Shown here: in pieces, positions 43,048 to 52,287 of the stretch | Position numbering within the stretch: the first letter of the stretch is position 1 | Layout of the letters: each line of letters opens with the position of its first letter | NCBI GenBank assembly: GCA_050251035.1 | Contig: JBFWNN010000010.1 | Coordinates: forward strand, 41,109 to 105,108 | From: Taklimakanibacter sp050251035 | GTDB taxonomy: Bacteria > Pseudomonadota > Alphaproteobacteria > Rhizobiales > Aestuariivirgaceae | Reading direction: 5' to 3' | Length of the DNA: 64,000 nt | Made by a program: the position numbers and the translations under genes | Notes under the pieces: generated by a model | What the model saw: only the letters and a program-made list of their open reading frames with translations | Told to the model about the DNA's origin: nothing | Databases searched by the model: none

Positions 43048-43911
43048 ATGCTGCAGATCTCCCCGCGCGACTCCCTCGGTGGCGAGCCTTTGGCGCCTGA
43101 AGATGAGACACACTTCTGGCGGGTGACGCGGCATGGCGACCTCGACTGCTTCACCGCCACCTTCCGCAAGCACATCTTCCCGCCGCATACGCACGAGACC
43201 TATGTGGTCGGCGTCACGCTCGACGGCATCCACAGCTACATGCACAAGGGGGTGAGGGTGCGCTGCGAAGCCGGCAATATCTGCTTCATCAACCCCGATG
43301 AAGTGCATGACGGCGCGCCCGACAGCCACGGTTATTCCTATCGGATGACCTATCCCGGCCCCGATTTCCTGACCGCGCTGCTCAGCGAGGCGACGGGACG
43401 GCCGATGGGAGCGCCGAAATTCAGCCTGCCCGGCGTGCGCGACCCCGAGCTGGCCCAGATCTTCTGCGCCGCGCATCGCGCCCTCGAGGGCAACCGGGCG
43501 CCGCTCTTCGCCGACGAGAAGCTCATCGCCTTCTACCTGTCCGCCATCGAACGCTATGGCGGCGGTCTGCCGCCGGTCATCGCCGCCGGGAAAGAGCCCG
43601 ATGCCGTGGCGCGCACCAAGGACTATCTCATCGCCCATATGGCCGAAGCCACCGACTTCCAGGAGCTGGCGCGCCATGTGGGCCTCTCCGCCTGGCACCT
43701 CATCCGCGTCTTCCGCAAGGCGACGGGTCTGACGCCGCATGCCTGGCTGGTCGACCGCCGGGTGCACCAGGCGCGCGAATTGCTCCGGGCAGGGGAGAGC
43801 CCGAGCCTCATCGCCGTCCAATGCGGTTTCGCCGACCAGGCGCATCTGACGCGCTCATTCAAGGCGCGGCTCGGCGTGACGCCCGGGCAGTACAAGGCGC
43901 TCCTCAACTAG
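43048..43911 (+). CDS. AraC-family transcriptional regulator
   Basis: This 287-residue protein starts at ATG 43048; a longer open frame to 42952 is less likely. The N-terminal half is a cupin-like sensor domain of the AraC_binding type (HIFPPHTHETYVVGVTLDG, EAGNICFINPDEVHDG). The C-terminal half holds the double helix-turn-helix (about 185-285: ELARHVGLSAWHLIRVFRKATGLTPHAWL and SLIAVQCGFADQAHLTRSFKARLGVTPGQY). It directly precedes azlCD, so it probably regulates that exporter in response to an amino acid. Confidence 0.9.
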   Translation: MLQISPRDSLGGEPLAPEDETHFWRVTRHGDLDCFTATFRKHIFPPHTHETYVVGVTLDGIHSYMHKGVRVRCEAGNICFINPDEVHDGAPDSHGYSYRMTYPGPDFLTALLSEATGRPMGAPKFSLPGVRDPELAQIFCAAHRALEGNRAPLFADEKLIAFYLSAIERYGGGLPPVIAAGKEPDAVARTKDYLIAHMAEATDFQELARHVGLSAWHLIRVFRKATGLTPHAWLVDRRVHQARELLRAGESPSLIAVQCGFADQAHLTRSFKARLGVTPGQYKALLN

Positions 43912-43994
43912 CCGGCTTGCGTACGGCCCTCGCGCAAATTCCTTCAATACCGCTGCCATCGGCGTTGCTAGATACCGCGCCTCTGGAGTTGCCA

Positions 43995-44705
43995 ATGACA
44001 AGTAACGCTCGTGAATTCAGGCAAGGGGTGATGGAAATCCTGCCGGTGATCGCCGCCGCCAGCGTGATCGGGCTGCTGTGGGGAACACTCGCCGCCGGCA
44101 AGGGCCTGTCGCCGCTCGAGACCGGGCTGATGAGCGTCGGCGTCTTCGCCGGCGCGGCGCAATTCGTCGCCATCGAATTGTGGAGCGACCCGGCGCCATG
44201 GTTCTTCCTCACCGTGACCGTCCTCATCGTGAATGTCAGGCATGTGCTGATGGGCGCCTCGCTGTCGCGGCATATGGGCGAGATCCCGTCCGGCTGGCGC
44301 GCCCCGCTCCTCTACATGATGGCCGACGAGAACTGGGCCTTTTCCGAAAGGCGGGCGCTCACCCGGCCTTTGACCATGGCCTATTATCTGGGCCTCGGCC
44401 TGCCCATGGTGACGACCTGGACGGTGACGAGCGTCATCGGCGCGCTGGCCGGGGCATGGCTCAAGGATCCGGGCGCCTATGGCTTCGATTTCGCCTTCTC
44501 GGCCCTGTTCATCGGCATATTGGCGGGCTTCTGGAAAGGGCCGAAGACCGGCGCCGTGCTGGCGGCGAGCGCCGTCGTCGCGGCGGTGGCGAAGCTCACT
44601 ATTCCCGGCGCCTGGTACATCGTTCTCGGCGGACTCGCCGGCGTCGTCGTCGCGGTCCTGTTGCATATCGAGAAAGAGGAAGAAGAGGCCGAGGCCGCAT
44701 CATGA
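43995..44705 (+). CDS. azlC: Branched-chain amino acid exporter large subunit AzlC
   Basis: This 236-residue inner-membrane protein has about eight membrane segments and the AzlC-family blocks GVFAGAAQFVAIEL, NVRHVLMGASLS and LLYMMADENWAF. Partner AzlD is encoded next with a 4-base overlap. AzlCD/BrnFE systems export branched-chain amino acids and related analogues, energised by the membrane potential. The start at ATG 43995 removes an upstream out-of-family leader. It lies 83 bases after the araC gene. The charged tail EKEEEEAEAAS is unusual but not unprecedented. Confidence 0.9.
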   Translation: MTSNAREFRQGVMEILPVIAAASVIGLLWGTLAAGKGLSPLETGLMSVGVFAGAAQFVAIELWSDPAPWFFLTVTVLIVNVRHVLMGASLSRHMGEIPSGWRAPLLYMMADENWAFSERRALTRPLTMAYYLGLGLPMVTTWTVTSVIGALAGAWLKDPGAYGFDFAFSALFIGILAGFWKGPKTGAVLAASAVVAAVAKLTIPGAWYIVLGGLAGVVVAVLLHIEKEEEEAEAAS

Positions 44706-45004
44706 CGCTCCAACTCACGACACTCGCCGCCATCCTGGGCATGGCGCTCGCCACCTATGCGACGCGCGTCGCCGGCCTCTTCCTGATGCGCCATGTCAAT
44801 GTGAAAGGCCGTACCAAGGCCGCCTTCGATGCGCTGCCGCCCGCCATTCTCATGGCGGTCATCGCGCCCACCATCCTCGCGACCGGCCTTGCCGAAACCA
44901 TCGCCGCGGCCATCACCGCCGCTTCGGCCTTCCTGCGCCTGCCGATGATCGTGACCGTCCTCATCGGCATGGCGAGCGTCGTGGTGCTCAAGATGGTCGT
45001 CTAA
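44702..45004 (+). CDS. azlD: Branched-chain amino acid exporter small subunit AzlD
   Basis: This 100-residue protein has three or four membrane segments. It has the AzlD-family opening LAAILGMALATYATRVAGLFLM and the block AFDALPPAILMAVIAPTIL. It is coupled to azlC by ATGA overlap and forms a two-component exporter with it. There is 60 bases of spacing before the SLC13-type gene. Confidence 0.9.
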   Translation: MTLQLTTLAAILGMALATYATRVAGLFLMRHVNVKGRTKAAFDALPPAILMAVIAPTILATGLAETIAAAITAASAFLRLPMIVTVLIGMASVVVLKMVV

Positions 45005-45064
45005 AAGCAGGCCGGTCGCAGAGTTCCCTGTCCCATCGGAGTGTCGCCGTGCTAAGGCCGGCAG

Positions 45065-46840
45065 ATGGACCAGCAACAGCTTCTGGCGCTCGCCACCATC
45101 GTCGCCATGATGGCGCTCTTCGCCTGGGGGCGCCTGCGCTACGATCTCGTCGCCGTCGTCACGCTCATCGCCGCCTATGTCATCGGCATCGTCCCGGCGG
45201 AGAAGGCGTTTTTGGGCTTCGCCAGCGACATCGTCATCATCGTCGCCAGCGCTCTGATCCTGAGCGCCGCGGTGTCGCGTTCCGGCATCGTGGAACTGGC
45301 GATGAGCCAGGCGAGCTTCGACCTGTCGACGCCGCGCCGCCAGATCGTGGCGCTCACCACCTGCGTCGCGCTGCTGTCGGCCTTCGTGAAGAATATCGGC
45401 ACGCTCGCCATGTTCCTGCCGATTGCCTTCAAGTTCGCGCGGCGCAGCGGAACCTCGCCGTCGCTCTTGTTGATGCCGATGTCCTTCGCGGCACTGCTCG
45501 GCGGGCTGATCACGCTGGTGGGAACCTCGCCCAACATCATCGTCTCGCAAGCGCGCGAGAAGCTCCTCGGCACGCCGTTCCGGATGTTCGACTTCGCGCC
45601 CGTCGGCATCGGGCTGACGGTGATCGGCATCGCCTTCCTCGCTTTCGGCCATCGGCTGCTGCCGACCGGGCGGCGCGCCACCGCCTCGATCGAGGCCGCC
45701 TTCAATCTCGACGCCTATGCAACCGAGGTGACGGTGCCGGAGGATTCGTCCTTTGTCGGCAAGTCCATCGGCGAGCTGGAGAAGCAGACGGAGGGCGAGC
45801 TCGACGTCGCGGTGCTGATTCGCGGCGGCCTGGACAGGTCGCATCCGGGGAAGAACACGAAGGTCAGGGCGGGTGATCTCCTGATCCTGCATGGCGAGCC
45901 CGAAGTGCTCGAACGGGCGGTCGCTGCCGGCAAGCTGGTGCTGGTGCGCCAGGACAAGCCGCCCGCCAAGGAGAGCGCCAGCGATGAGATCGGCGTGATG
46001 GAGGCGGTGGTCGGCAGCGAATCGCGGCTCATCGGGCGCACGGTCTCGGAGAACCAGCTGTTCGACCGCTACGAGCTCAATCTGCTCGCGGTCAGCCGGC
46101 GCGGCAGCCGCATCACGCGGCGGCTCAATTCCGTCCGGCTCAAGGCGGGCGACGCCATCGTGCTGCAAGGCAACATGCGTTTCATGCCGGAAGCGCTGGG
46201 CGAGCTCGGATGCCTGCCGCTCGCCGAACGGCCGCTCGGCCTCGGACGGAGCCGGAACACCTATCTGCCGATCGCCATCCTGGCGGTCGCTATGCTGCTG
46301 GTGGCGCTGGGCGTGGTGCCGGTGGCGATGGGCTTCTTCACCGCAGCCGCCGTGGTCATCCTCGCCAACTGCATCACCCTGCGCGAAGCCTACAATGCGA
46401 TCGACTGGCCGATCCTGGTGATGCTGGGCGCGCTCATCCCGGTCAGCGACGCGGCACAATCGACCGGGCTCACGGACTCGATCGCCGGCATCGTCTCGCT
46501 CCTGGCCGATATCCTGCCGCGCTGGGGATATGTGGCGCTCCTGCTGCTCATCGCCATGTGCGTGACGCCGTTCCTCAACAACGCCGCGACGGTGCTGATC
46601 CTGGCGCCGATCGCGGTGTCGGTGGCGACGTCGCTCAAGCTCAACCCCGATCCGCTGTTGATGGCGGTCGCCGTCGGCGCCGGCTGCGATTTCCTCACGC
46701 CCATCGGGCACCAGTGCAACACCCTGGTGATGGGCCCGGGCGGCTATCGCTTCGGCGACTATTGGCGCCTCGGCCTGCCGCTGTCGGCGATCGTCCTCGT
46801 CGCCGGCGTCCCGCTCATCCTGCTGTTCTGGCCCTTATAG
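45065..46840 (+). CDS. SLC13/DASS-type permease with two RCK_C domains
   Basis: This 591-residue inner-membrane protein has an N-terminal and a C-terminal set of membrane helices (about residues 1-210 and 395-591). These are separated by a cytosolic part with two TrkA-C (RCK_C) domains (about 215-300 and 310-385: TEVTVPEDSSFVGKSIGELE and EAVVGSESRLIGRTVSENQLF). Such proteins are annotated as SLC13-family, sodium/anion or dicarboxylate-type transporters. LVGTSPNIIV and the later FLNNAATVLILAPIAV and LTPIGHQCNTLVMGPGGYRF are the conserved helical hairpin motifs (S-N-T/P-N type) around the substrate site. Substrate cannot be assigned: carboxylate, sulfate or other anion. Confidence 0.88.
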   Translation: MDQQQLLALATIVAMMALFAWGRLRYDLVAVVTLIAAYVIGIVPAEKAFLGFASDIVIIVASALILSAAVSRSGIVELAMSQASFDLSTPRRQIVALTTCVALLSAFVKNIGTLAMFLPIAFKFARRSGTSPSLLLMPMSFAALLGGLITLVGTSPNIIVSQAREKLLGTPFRMFDFAPVGIGLTVIGIAFLAFGHRLLPTGRRATASIEAAFNLDAYATEVTVPEDSSFVGKSIGELEKQTEGELDVAVLIRGGLDRSHPGKNTKVRAGDLLILHGEPEVLERAVAAGKLVLVRQDKPPAKESASDEIGVMEAVVGSESRLIGRTVSENQLFDRYELNLLAVSRRGSRITRRLNSVRLKAGDAIVLQGNMRFMPEALGELGCLPLAERPLGLGRSRNTYLPIAILAVAMLLVALGVVPVAMGFFTAAAVVILANCITLREAYNAIDWPILVMLGALIPVSDAAQSTGLTDSIAGIVSLLADILPRWGYVALLLLIAMCVTPFLNNAATVLILAPIAVSVATSLKLNPDPLLMAVAVGAGCDFLTPIGHQCNTLVMGPGGYRFGDYWRLGLPLSAIVLVAGVPLILLFWPL

Positions 46841-46845
46841 GCAGG

Positions 46846-47757
46846 TCAGTCGTCCGGAACCTGATGCGGAGCGAGCAGGACCGTCATGCGGTCCTTCAGG
46901 AAATGGGCGAAGTCCTGCGCGAGGCGAAGCCGCGCCGAAGCCGGCGGCTGAAGCAGCCACAACTTGAACAGGACGACGGGTTCGAACGGCAGGACGACCG
47001 TGCGGGTATCCCGATGGTCGAACACGCTGATCGGATCGACCACCGAAACGCCGCAGCCTTCGGCGACGAAGGCGCAGGCCGCCTCGGACTGAGTCGCTTC
47101 GATCTGCTGCCGGCGATTGATGCCCAAGGCCTCGAACACCTTGTCGACCGCGAAGCGGGACCGATCGCTGCGGCCGAGCGAGATGAAGGGTTCGCCTTCG
47201 AGATCGCCCGCGGCTATGACGGCCCGCGCAGCGAGCCGGTGCCGCCGCGGCAATACACATACGGCCCGCAAAGCCAGAATCTGCTCGGCCTCGACATCGT
47301 CGCGATCGCTGGGCAACACGGAGAGGGCGAGGTCGACTTCCTTGCGCGCGACCAGATCGGCCATGTTGCGCGACTGGGTGGAGTCGAGGGTGATGCCGAC
47401 TTCCGGCTTCTGGCGGGAGTATTCGGCCAGGATTTTCGGCAGCAGGCGGCGAATGACCGCCGGAAAGGCCGAAATCCGCAGCGTGCCCCATTGATTGTCG
47501 CGCAGCCCATGGGCCAGTCGCGCAACCTTGCCGACGTCCACGAACAGCCGCTCGACCTCGGCAAACAGGACGGCGGCTTCGGGTGTGGGAAAAATGCGGC
47601 CATTCCGGCGCTCGAACAGACGCACTCCGCTGCGCAGCTCGAACTGGCGGATGATCTGGCTGACGGCCGGCTGGGAGATGTGCAGCATCTCCGCGGCACC
47701 CACCATGCTGCCCGCCACCATGACCGCTCGGAAGGCCTCCAATTGGCGGATATTCAC
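46846..47757 (-). CDS. LysR-family transcriptional regulator (OccR/NocR-like)
   Basis: This 303-residue regulator has an N-terminal winged helix (residues 1-60: MNIRQLEAFRAVMVAGSMVGAAEML, SQPAVSQIIRQFEL) and a LysR substrate-binding domain (about 90-295). The opening is close to the opine-responsive regulators OccR/NocR, which activate a divergent amino-acid ABC transporter. Here it is likewise divergent from one (47886-50548), with ATAA-N7-TTAT in the 128-base gap. It therefore probably controls that operon in response to an amino acid or derivative. Confidence 0.9.
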   Translation of the reverse strand: MNIRQLEAFRAVMVAGSMVGAAEMLHISQPAVSQIIRQFELRSGVRLFERRNGRIFPTPEAAVLFAEVERLFVDVGKVARLAHGLRDNQWGTLRISAFPAVIRRLLPKILAEYSRQKPEVGITLDSTQSRNMADLVARKEVDLALSVLPSDRDDVEAEQILALRAVCVLPRRHRLAARAVIAAGDLEGEPFISLGRSDRSRFAVDKVFEALGINRRQQIEATQSEAACAFVAEGCGVSVVDPISVFDHRDTRTVVLPFEPVVLFKLWLLQPPASARLRLAQDFAHFLKDRMTVLLAPHQVPDD

Positions 47758-47782
47758 GTCGGCTCCCTTTAGGTCGATAGAG

Positions 47783-47799
47783 TATAAGTTCTGATTATA
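47783..47799. promoter_or_regulatory. LysR-type operator box between divergent genes
   Basis: TATAA-N7-TTATA at 47783-47799 is an inverted repeat with the T-N11-A spacing of LysR regulators (ATAA-N7-TTAT at its core). It lies about 26 bases upstream of the LysR start and 87 bases upstream of the ABC binding-protein start, suited to joint control. A possible promoter for the ABC genes is TCGACA at 47820 and TTAATA at 47844. Confidence 0.6.
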
Positions 47800-47885
47800 G
47801 AGTACCTCAATCTTCTAATTCGACAAGCCCGGCTGCAGATGGGTTAATACGCCGATGGCGAAGCAAACGCCAATGGGAGGACGAT

Positions 47886-48764
47886 GTGCAGAGATTAGCC
47901 AATGACATAAGTATTCATGAAGTCGATCGCGGGCCATGGCCCGGGATCGGGATTCTCGGGCTGCTGGCGGCAGGATGGCTGGCGTTCTTCGGGCCGGTAG
48001 CCGTGGCGGCCGAGATGGGAACGATAGAGAACGGAACGATCACCGTCGCGGCGACCGCCTCCTTTCCGCCCATCGTTTCGGTGGATGCCGACGGCACCTA
48101 TGCGGGGATCGACGCGGACATCATCACGGCGATCGCCAAGTCCCTCGGCGCCGAGGTCAAATGGGTCAATATCAAGGTCGACGGCATCATACCGGGCATC
48201 AGCGCGCGCCGCTTCGACGTCGGCATGACCGGCATCACCGACACGGTCGAGCGCCAGAAGGCGGTCGATTTCGTGAATTACGCGAATGTCGGTTCGGGCC
48301 TGATCGTCCAGGCGGGAAACCCGAAGAAGATTTCCACGCTCGACGACATTTGCGGCCTGACCGTCGCTTCGCAGACGGGTGATCTCGCCACGACCTACGC
48401 GAAGCGGCAGTCGGACAAATGCGTCGCCGAAGGCCGTGCGAAAGTGACCGTCAACGAGTTCCCGGAAGCCACACAGTCGCTGCTGCAGCTGCAGGGCGGC
48501 CGGGCGGATGTCGTGATCCATGATTATCCGCTGTCCGCCTACAAGGTGCAGAAATCCGAAGGCCAGCTGGAAATCGCGGGACAGCAGTTCAACAACGCGC
48601 CCTATGGCATGGCGATCACGAAAAACAACATCGCCTTGCGGGACAGCCTGATGAAAGGCCTCGATGCCATCATCGCGAGCGGGGAATATGCGAAGATCCT
48701 CGAGAAGTACGGCGTAGCTGAGATCGGCATCGCGAAGGCGACATACAATGCCGCTGCCGAGTGA
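47886..48764 (+). CDS. Polar amino acid ABC transporter, periplasmic binding protein
   Basis: This 292-residue solute-binding protein of family 3 (PAAT type) has a GTG start 3 bases after GGGAGGAC, and an ATG in another frame just before it is not used. Residues 1-42 are a long signal region (GILGLLAAGWLAFFGPVAVAA). The mature domain has the family features TITVAATASFPPIVSVDADGTYAGIDADII, FDVGMTGITDTVERQKAVDFVNY and YGMAITKNNIALRDSLMKGLDAI. It captures an amino acid or close relative and delivers it to the permease encoded next. No substrate can be read with confidence. Confidence 0.92.
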   Translation: MQRLANDISIHEVDRGPWPGIGILGLLAAGWLAFFGPVAVAAEMGTIENGTITVAATASFPPIVSVDADGTYAGIDADIITAIAKSLGAEVKWVNIKVDGIIPGISARRFDVGMTGITDTVERQKAVDFVNYANVGSGLIVQAGNPKKISTLDDICGLTVASQTGDLATTYAKRQSDKCVAEGRAKVTVNEFPEATQSLLQLQGGRADVVIHDYPLSAYKVQKSEGQLEIAGQQFNNAPYGMAITKNNIALRDSLMKGLDAIIASGEYAKILEKYGVAEIGIAKATYNAAAE

Positions 48765-48860
48765 GCAGCCGGGCCACGGCCCCTGAACGCCCACTCATGC
48801 CATCGGCGCGGACCGTCCGCGCCGATGGCATCGACGCGACGTGATGAAAGGGAGAGTTCC

Positions 48861-49778
48861 ATGGCGGCACAAAAATTCGACATCGTTCCCAGGCGGCACC
48901 CGGGCCGATGGGTCAGCGGGCTGATCGTGCTCCTGCTGGCGCTCGGCCTCGCCGTGCAGGTCAGCCGCAACCAGGTCTTCCAGTTTTCAGCCGTGGCGCA
49001 GTATTTCTTCGACCCGCGGATCATCGAGGGCGTCATTGTCACGTTGTATGTGACCTGCGGATCGATGCTGATCGGCCTCGTGCTGGGGGTGGTCCTCGCC
49101 CTCATGCGCAACTCCCCCAACCCGGTCATGAGCTCGCTCTCGGGCGTGTTCATCTGGTTCTTCCGCGGGACGCCGGTGCTGGTGCAACTCGTCTTCTGGT
49201 TCAATATCGGCATCATTTTTCCCTCGCTGTCGCTTGCCGTCCCGGGTGGCGAAGCGCTGTTCAGCATTCCCACGAACGTGCTGATGACGGCGACTGTCGC
49301 GGCGCTGCTGGGACTTGGCCTCAATGAGGCCGCCTACATGTCGGAGATCGTCAGGGCCGGCATCCTCAGCGTGGACCACGGTCAGCGCGAAGCAGCGAAG
49401 TCGCTCGGCCTGCCGCCTTTCCTGGTGCTCAAACGCGTGGTTCTTCCGCAGGCGCTTCGCGTCATCATTCCGCCGACCGGCAACCAGTTCATCTCGCTTC
49501 TCAAGACGTCCTCGCTCATCTCGGTGATCGCGGCGGGAGATCTGCTGACCCAGGCGACGCGGATCTACAATGAGAACTTCAGGATACTGGAGCTCCTGGT
49601 CGTCGCCAGCCTCTGGTACCTGATGATGACCACGCTGGCCAGCATCGCTCAGCATTATCTCGAGCGCTATTACTCCCGCGGCTTCGTGGAGCAGGATCGA
49701 CGCCTCTTTCCCGCCCTGACCAGGTTCTTCAAATCGGCTGCCTTGTCCGAAGGCCGCCTCAGCGGCAGGAAGGCATGA
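48861..49778 (+). CDS. Polar amino acid ABC transporter permease
   Basis: This 305-residue HisMQ-type inner-membrane permease has an ATG preceded by GGGAGAG. About six membrane segments are present, with the coupling (EAA-like) loop GQREAAKSLGLPPFLVLKRVVLPQALRVIIPPTGNQFISLLKTSSL. Only one permease gene is present, so it may act as a homodimer, which is usual for some PAAT systems. It overlaps the ATPase gene by 4 bases. Confidence 0.92.
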   Translation: MAAQKFDIVPRRHPGRWVSGLIVLLLALGLAVQVSRNQVFQFSAVAQYFFDPRIIEGVIVTLYVTCGSMLIGLVLGVVLALMRNSPNPVMSSLSGVFIWFFRGTPVLVQLVFWFNIGIIFPSLSLAVPGGEALFSIPTNVLMTATVAALLGLGLNEAAYMSEIVRAGILSVDHGQREAAKSLGLPPFLVLKRVVLPQALRVIIPPTGNQFISLLKTSSLISVIAAGDLLTQATRIYNENFRILELLVVASLWYLMMTTLASIAQHYLERYYSRGFVEQDRRLFPALTRFFKSAALSEGRLSGRKA

Positions 49779-50548
49779 CGGTCATGGACACGGTCGTTGT
49801 CGAAGCGTGCAATGTCAGCAAGTATTTCGGAAGCCATCAGGTGTTGAGAAACATCAGCCTCAGCGTGCGGGACGGCGAGGTGGCATGCATCATCGGTCCG
49901 TCAGGAGCCGGCAAATCGACGTTCCTGCGCTGCATCAACCGGCTGGAGACGCCCGATGAGGGCATGCTTTTCGTCGCCGGCCAGCCGATCGGCTATGAGC
50001 TGCGGAACGGGAAATATCATGAGCTGGACGAAGTCAGGCTGGCACGCCAGCGGGCCGGCATCGGCATGGTGTTCCAGCGCTTCAATCTCTTTTCCCACAT
50101 GACCGTCCTGCAGAATGTCGTGGAAGCTCCCGTCGCTCTGCGGTTGGCGAGCAAGGATGAGGCGCGCGCCCGAGCGCTCCAACTGCTGGCGACGGTCGGC
50201 CTTTCGGACAAGGAAGATCACTATCCGGCACAGCTTTCAGGCGGGCAGCAGCAGCGCGTGGCGATCGTCCGTGCGCTGGCGATGAAGCCGCGCGTCCTTC
50301 TCTTCGACGAGCCGACATCGGCTCTGGACCCTGAATTGGTGGGCGAGGTTCTCGCCGTCATGAAGACCCTCGCCAAGGATGGAATGACCATGATTGCCGT
50401 GACCCATGAAATGGGCTTCGCCCGGGAAGTTGCCGACACGATCCACTTCATGGTCGACGGCGAGGTGATCGAGAGCGGGCCGGCCAAGACGCTGCTTTCG
50501 ACGCCGCGCGAAGACCGCACGCGCGCCTTCCTCAGCCGGGTGATGTGA
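49775..50548 (+). CDS. Polar amino acid ABC transporter ATPase
   Basis: This 257-residue ATPase of the GlnQ/HisP type energises the permease. Walker A is GPSGAGKST (about residue 44), with Q loop QRFNLF, signature LSGGQQQRVAI, Walker B RVLLFDEPTSALDP and switch His in VTHEM. It overlaps the permease start codon and is followed at once by the aminotransferase gene, whose possible GTG start overlaps its stop. Confidence 0.95.
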   Translation: MTVMDTVVVEACNVSKYFGSHQVLRNISLSVRDGEVACIIGPSGAGKSTFLRCINRLETPDEGMLFVAGQPIGYELRNGKYHELDEVRLARQRAGIGMVFQRFNLFSHMTVLQNVVEAPVALRLASKDEARARALQLLATVGLSDKEDHYPAQLSGGQQQRVAIVRALAMKPRVLLFDEPTSALDPELVGEVLAVMKTLAKDGMTMIAVTHEMGFAREVADTIHFMVDGEVIESGPAKTLLSTPREDRTRAFLSRVM

Positions 50549-50550
50549 CC

Positions 50551-51810
50551 ATGAACGTGCTTGCCGATCATTCGAGAAGCCCGTCATACCGTTTCGCATC
50601 GCGCGCCCGGGTCAATGAGGCGAGGCTGCCGGACCTGCCGGCCGATCTCATCGATTTCTCCGGCGGGTTCGCTTTCCCCGACTGTCTGCCGGACATCACG
50701 CGGGAAGCGACCGCGGCGGCGGCAGAATTCCGTACCGAGACGATGCAATATTCCGACGTCCTGGGCATCGGCGAGCTGCGCGAGCTCATCGCGCTGCAGG
50801 CGCGCCAGGATGGCGTGCGATGTTCGCCCGAGAACGTGATGATCGTCAACGGCGCCAAGCACGGTCTCGACCTCGCCTGCCGGGTCTTCCTCGAGCCGGG
50901 CGACCGGGTGATCGTCACGGCGCCGACCTATATGACGGCGCTCGGCATCCTGCGCAGCCATGAAGCCGCCTTCCTGTCTGTCGGGCAGGACGAGGCCGGC
51001 ATCCGCACCGACGATCTGGAAACGCAGCTGCTTGCCATCGAGGCCGCGGGCGAGGCGTTGCCGAAATTGATGTTCGACGTGCCCGATTTCCACAATCCGA
51101 CCGGGATCACCACCAGCGCCGAGCGCCGCCGCAAGCTGGTCGATCTGGCGGAACGCTTCGGGTTCGTGATCGTGGAAGACGATCCTTATCGCAGGATTCG
51201 CTTCGAAGGGGAGGCGGTACCGCCGATCAAGAGCTTCGACGCCAAGGGTGTCGTGATCGCGCTCGGCACCGCCTCGAAAATCGTGGCGCCGGGCCTGCGG
51301 GTCGGCTGGGTCATCGCGACGGCGGAGATCCTCCGACGCATGGCCGGACAGAAAGCCGATGGCGGGACCAGCCCTTTCAATCAGCGTATCTTCATCGAGC
51401 TGTTGCGCGGAAACCAGATCGGCCATCATATCGATGAGCTCACGGCGGAACTCAGGCGGCATCGCGACGCGATGGTGTCGGCGCTGCGCGATCTCATTCC
51501 CGATTGCCGCATCCGCGTGCCGCAGGGCGGCTATTTCCTGTGGGTGGGGCTTCCGCCGGATGTGGATGCCGATCTCCTGGCCGGCTTCGGCGCGCAGCAC
51601 GGAGTCAAGACCTATCCAGGGCGCCTGTGCTTTCCGGACGAGCCGCGGGAGAATGCATTGCGGCTTTGCTATTCCTTCTCCGATCCGGCTCGGATCGGGG
51701 AGGGCGTCAGGCGTCTTGCCGCGGCCCATCACACCATCCGAAGCCGCGCGCTCGACGACCGCGCCAAGGCTTCCGCCCTGGAAGCCGCTTCTGGCTTGGC
51801 GACATACTGA
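50551..51810 (+). CDS. PLP-dependent aminotransferase, class I/II fold
   Basis: This 419-residue fold-type I aminotransferase keeps the PLP-site features: VNGAKHGLDLACRVFL, VPDFHNPTGITTS (Asn, substrate/PLP), IVEDDPYRRIRFEG (Asp-Tyr with PLP) and TASK243IVAPGLRVGW (Schiff-base Lys). The overall pattern is like aminotransferases of the MocR-related and 2-aminoadipate/kynurenine aminotransferase group, without a regulatory domain. It is the fourth gene of the LysR-controlled ABC operon (GTG at 50545 overlaps the ATPase stop), so it probably starts degradation of the imported amino acid. Confidence 0.85.
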   Translation: MNVLADHSRSPSYRFASRARVNEARLPDLPADLIDFSGGFAFPDCLPDITREATAAAAEFRTETMQYSDVLGIGELRELIALQARQDGVRCSPENVMIVNGAKHGLDLACRVFLEPGDRVIVTAPTYMTALGILRSHEAAFLSVGQDEAGIRTDDLETQLLAIEAAGEALPKLMFDVPDFHNPTGITTSAERRRKLVDLAERFGFVIVEDDPYRRIRFEGEAVPPIKSFDAKGVVIALGTASKIVAPGLRVGWVIATAEILRRMAGQKADGGTSPFNQRIFIELLRGNQIGHHIDELTAELRRHRDAMVSALRDLIPDCRIRVPQGGYFLWVGLPPDVDADLLAGFGAQHGVKTYPGRLCFPDEPRENALRLCYSFSDPARIGEGVRRLAAAHHTIRSRALDDRAKASALEAASGLATY

Positions 51811-51895
51811 CGGAATATCGGAGGGCCCGAAGGCCATCCCCGCCCAAGATCGCTTGACCTGCGCTCGAATCTGGCTCAGAACTAGGTCGTTATAG

Positions 51896-51907
51896 AACCA
51901 GTTGGTT
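51896..51907. promoter_or_regulatory. Possible ArsR operator before 51913 gene
   Basis: AACCA-GT-TGGTT (51896-51907) is an inverted repeat ending 5 bases before the ATG, next to a repeated GTTATA. ArsR regulators of ArsR-SRPBCC pairs often use an ACC/GGT-centred palindrome overlapping their own start, so self-repression is likely. Confidence 0.45.
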
Positions 51908-51912
51908 ATAAA

Positions 51913-52272
51913 ATGACCGCCTCCGACCGCCTCGATGCCACTTTCGCAGCGCTCGCCGACCCGACCCGGCGCGCCATCCTCGCCCGCCTGGCGCTGGGTG
52001 AGGCGTCGGTGATGGAGCTGGCCCAACCCTTCGCCATGAGCCAGCCCGCGATCTCCAAGCATCTCAAGGTGCTGGAGCATGCCGGCCTCATCTCGCGCGG
52101 GCGCGACGCGCAGAAGCGGCCGTGCCGGATCGAGGGGCGCCCCTTCGCCGAGGCCGAGGACTGGCTCGAGGACTATCGCCAGTTCTGGGAGGGCCAGTTC
52201 CGCAAGCTCGACGCGCTGCTGAGCGAGCTCAAGGCCAAGAAGAAGAGCCGCGGCCGGACGCGCCGTTCGTGA
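51913..52272 (+). CDS. ArsR-family repressor
   Basis: This 119-residue winged-helix regulator (LADPTRRAILARLALGEASVMEL, then the recognition helix region SQPAISKHLKVLEHAGLI) is of the type that lacks the metal-binding CxC and is paired with an SRPBCC protein gene. A strongly basic tail (KAKKKSRGRTRRS) follows. It is the first of three closely spaced genes. It probably represses its own operon. Confidence 0.9.
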   Translation: MTASDRLDATFAALADPTRRAILARLALGEASVMELAQPFAMSQPAISKHLKVLEHAGLISRGRDAQKRPCRIEGRPFAEAEDWLEDYRQFWEGQFRKLDALLSELKAKKKSRGRTRRS

Positions 52273-52287
52273 GGGAGGAGTGACATC

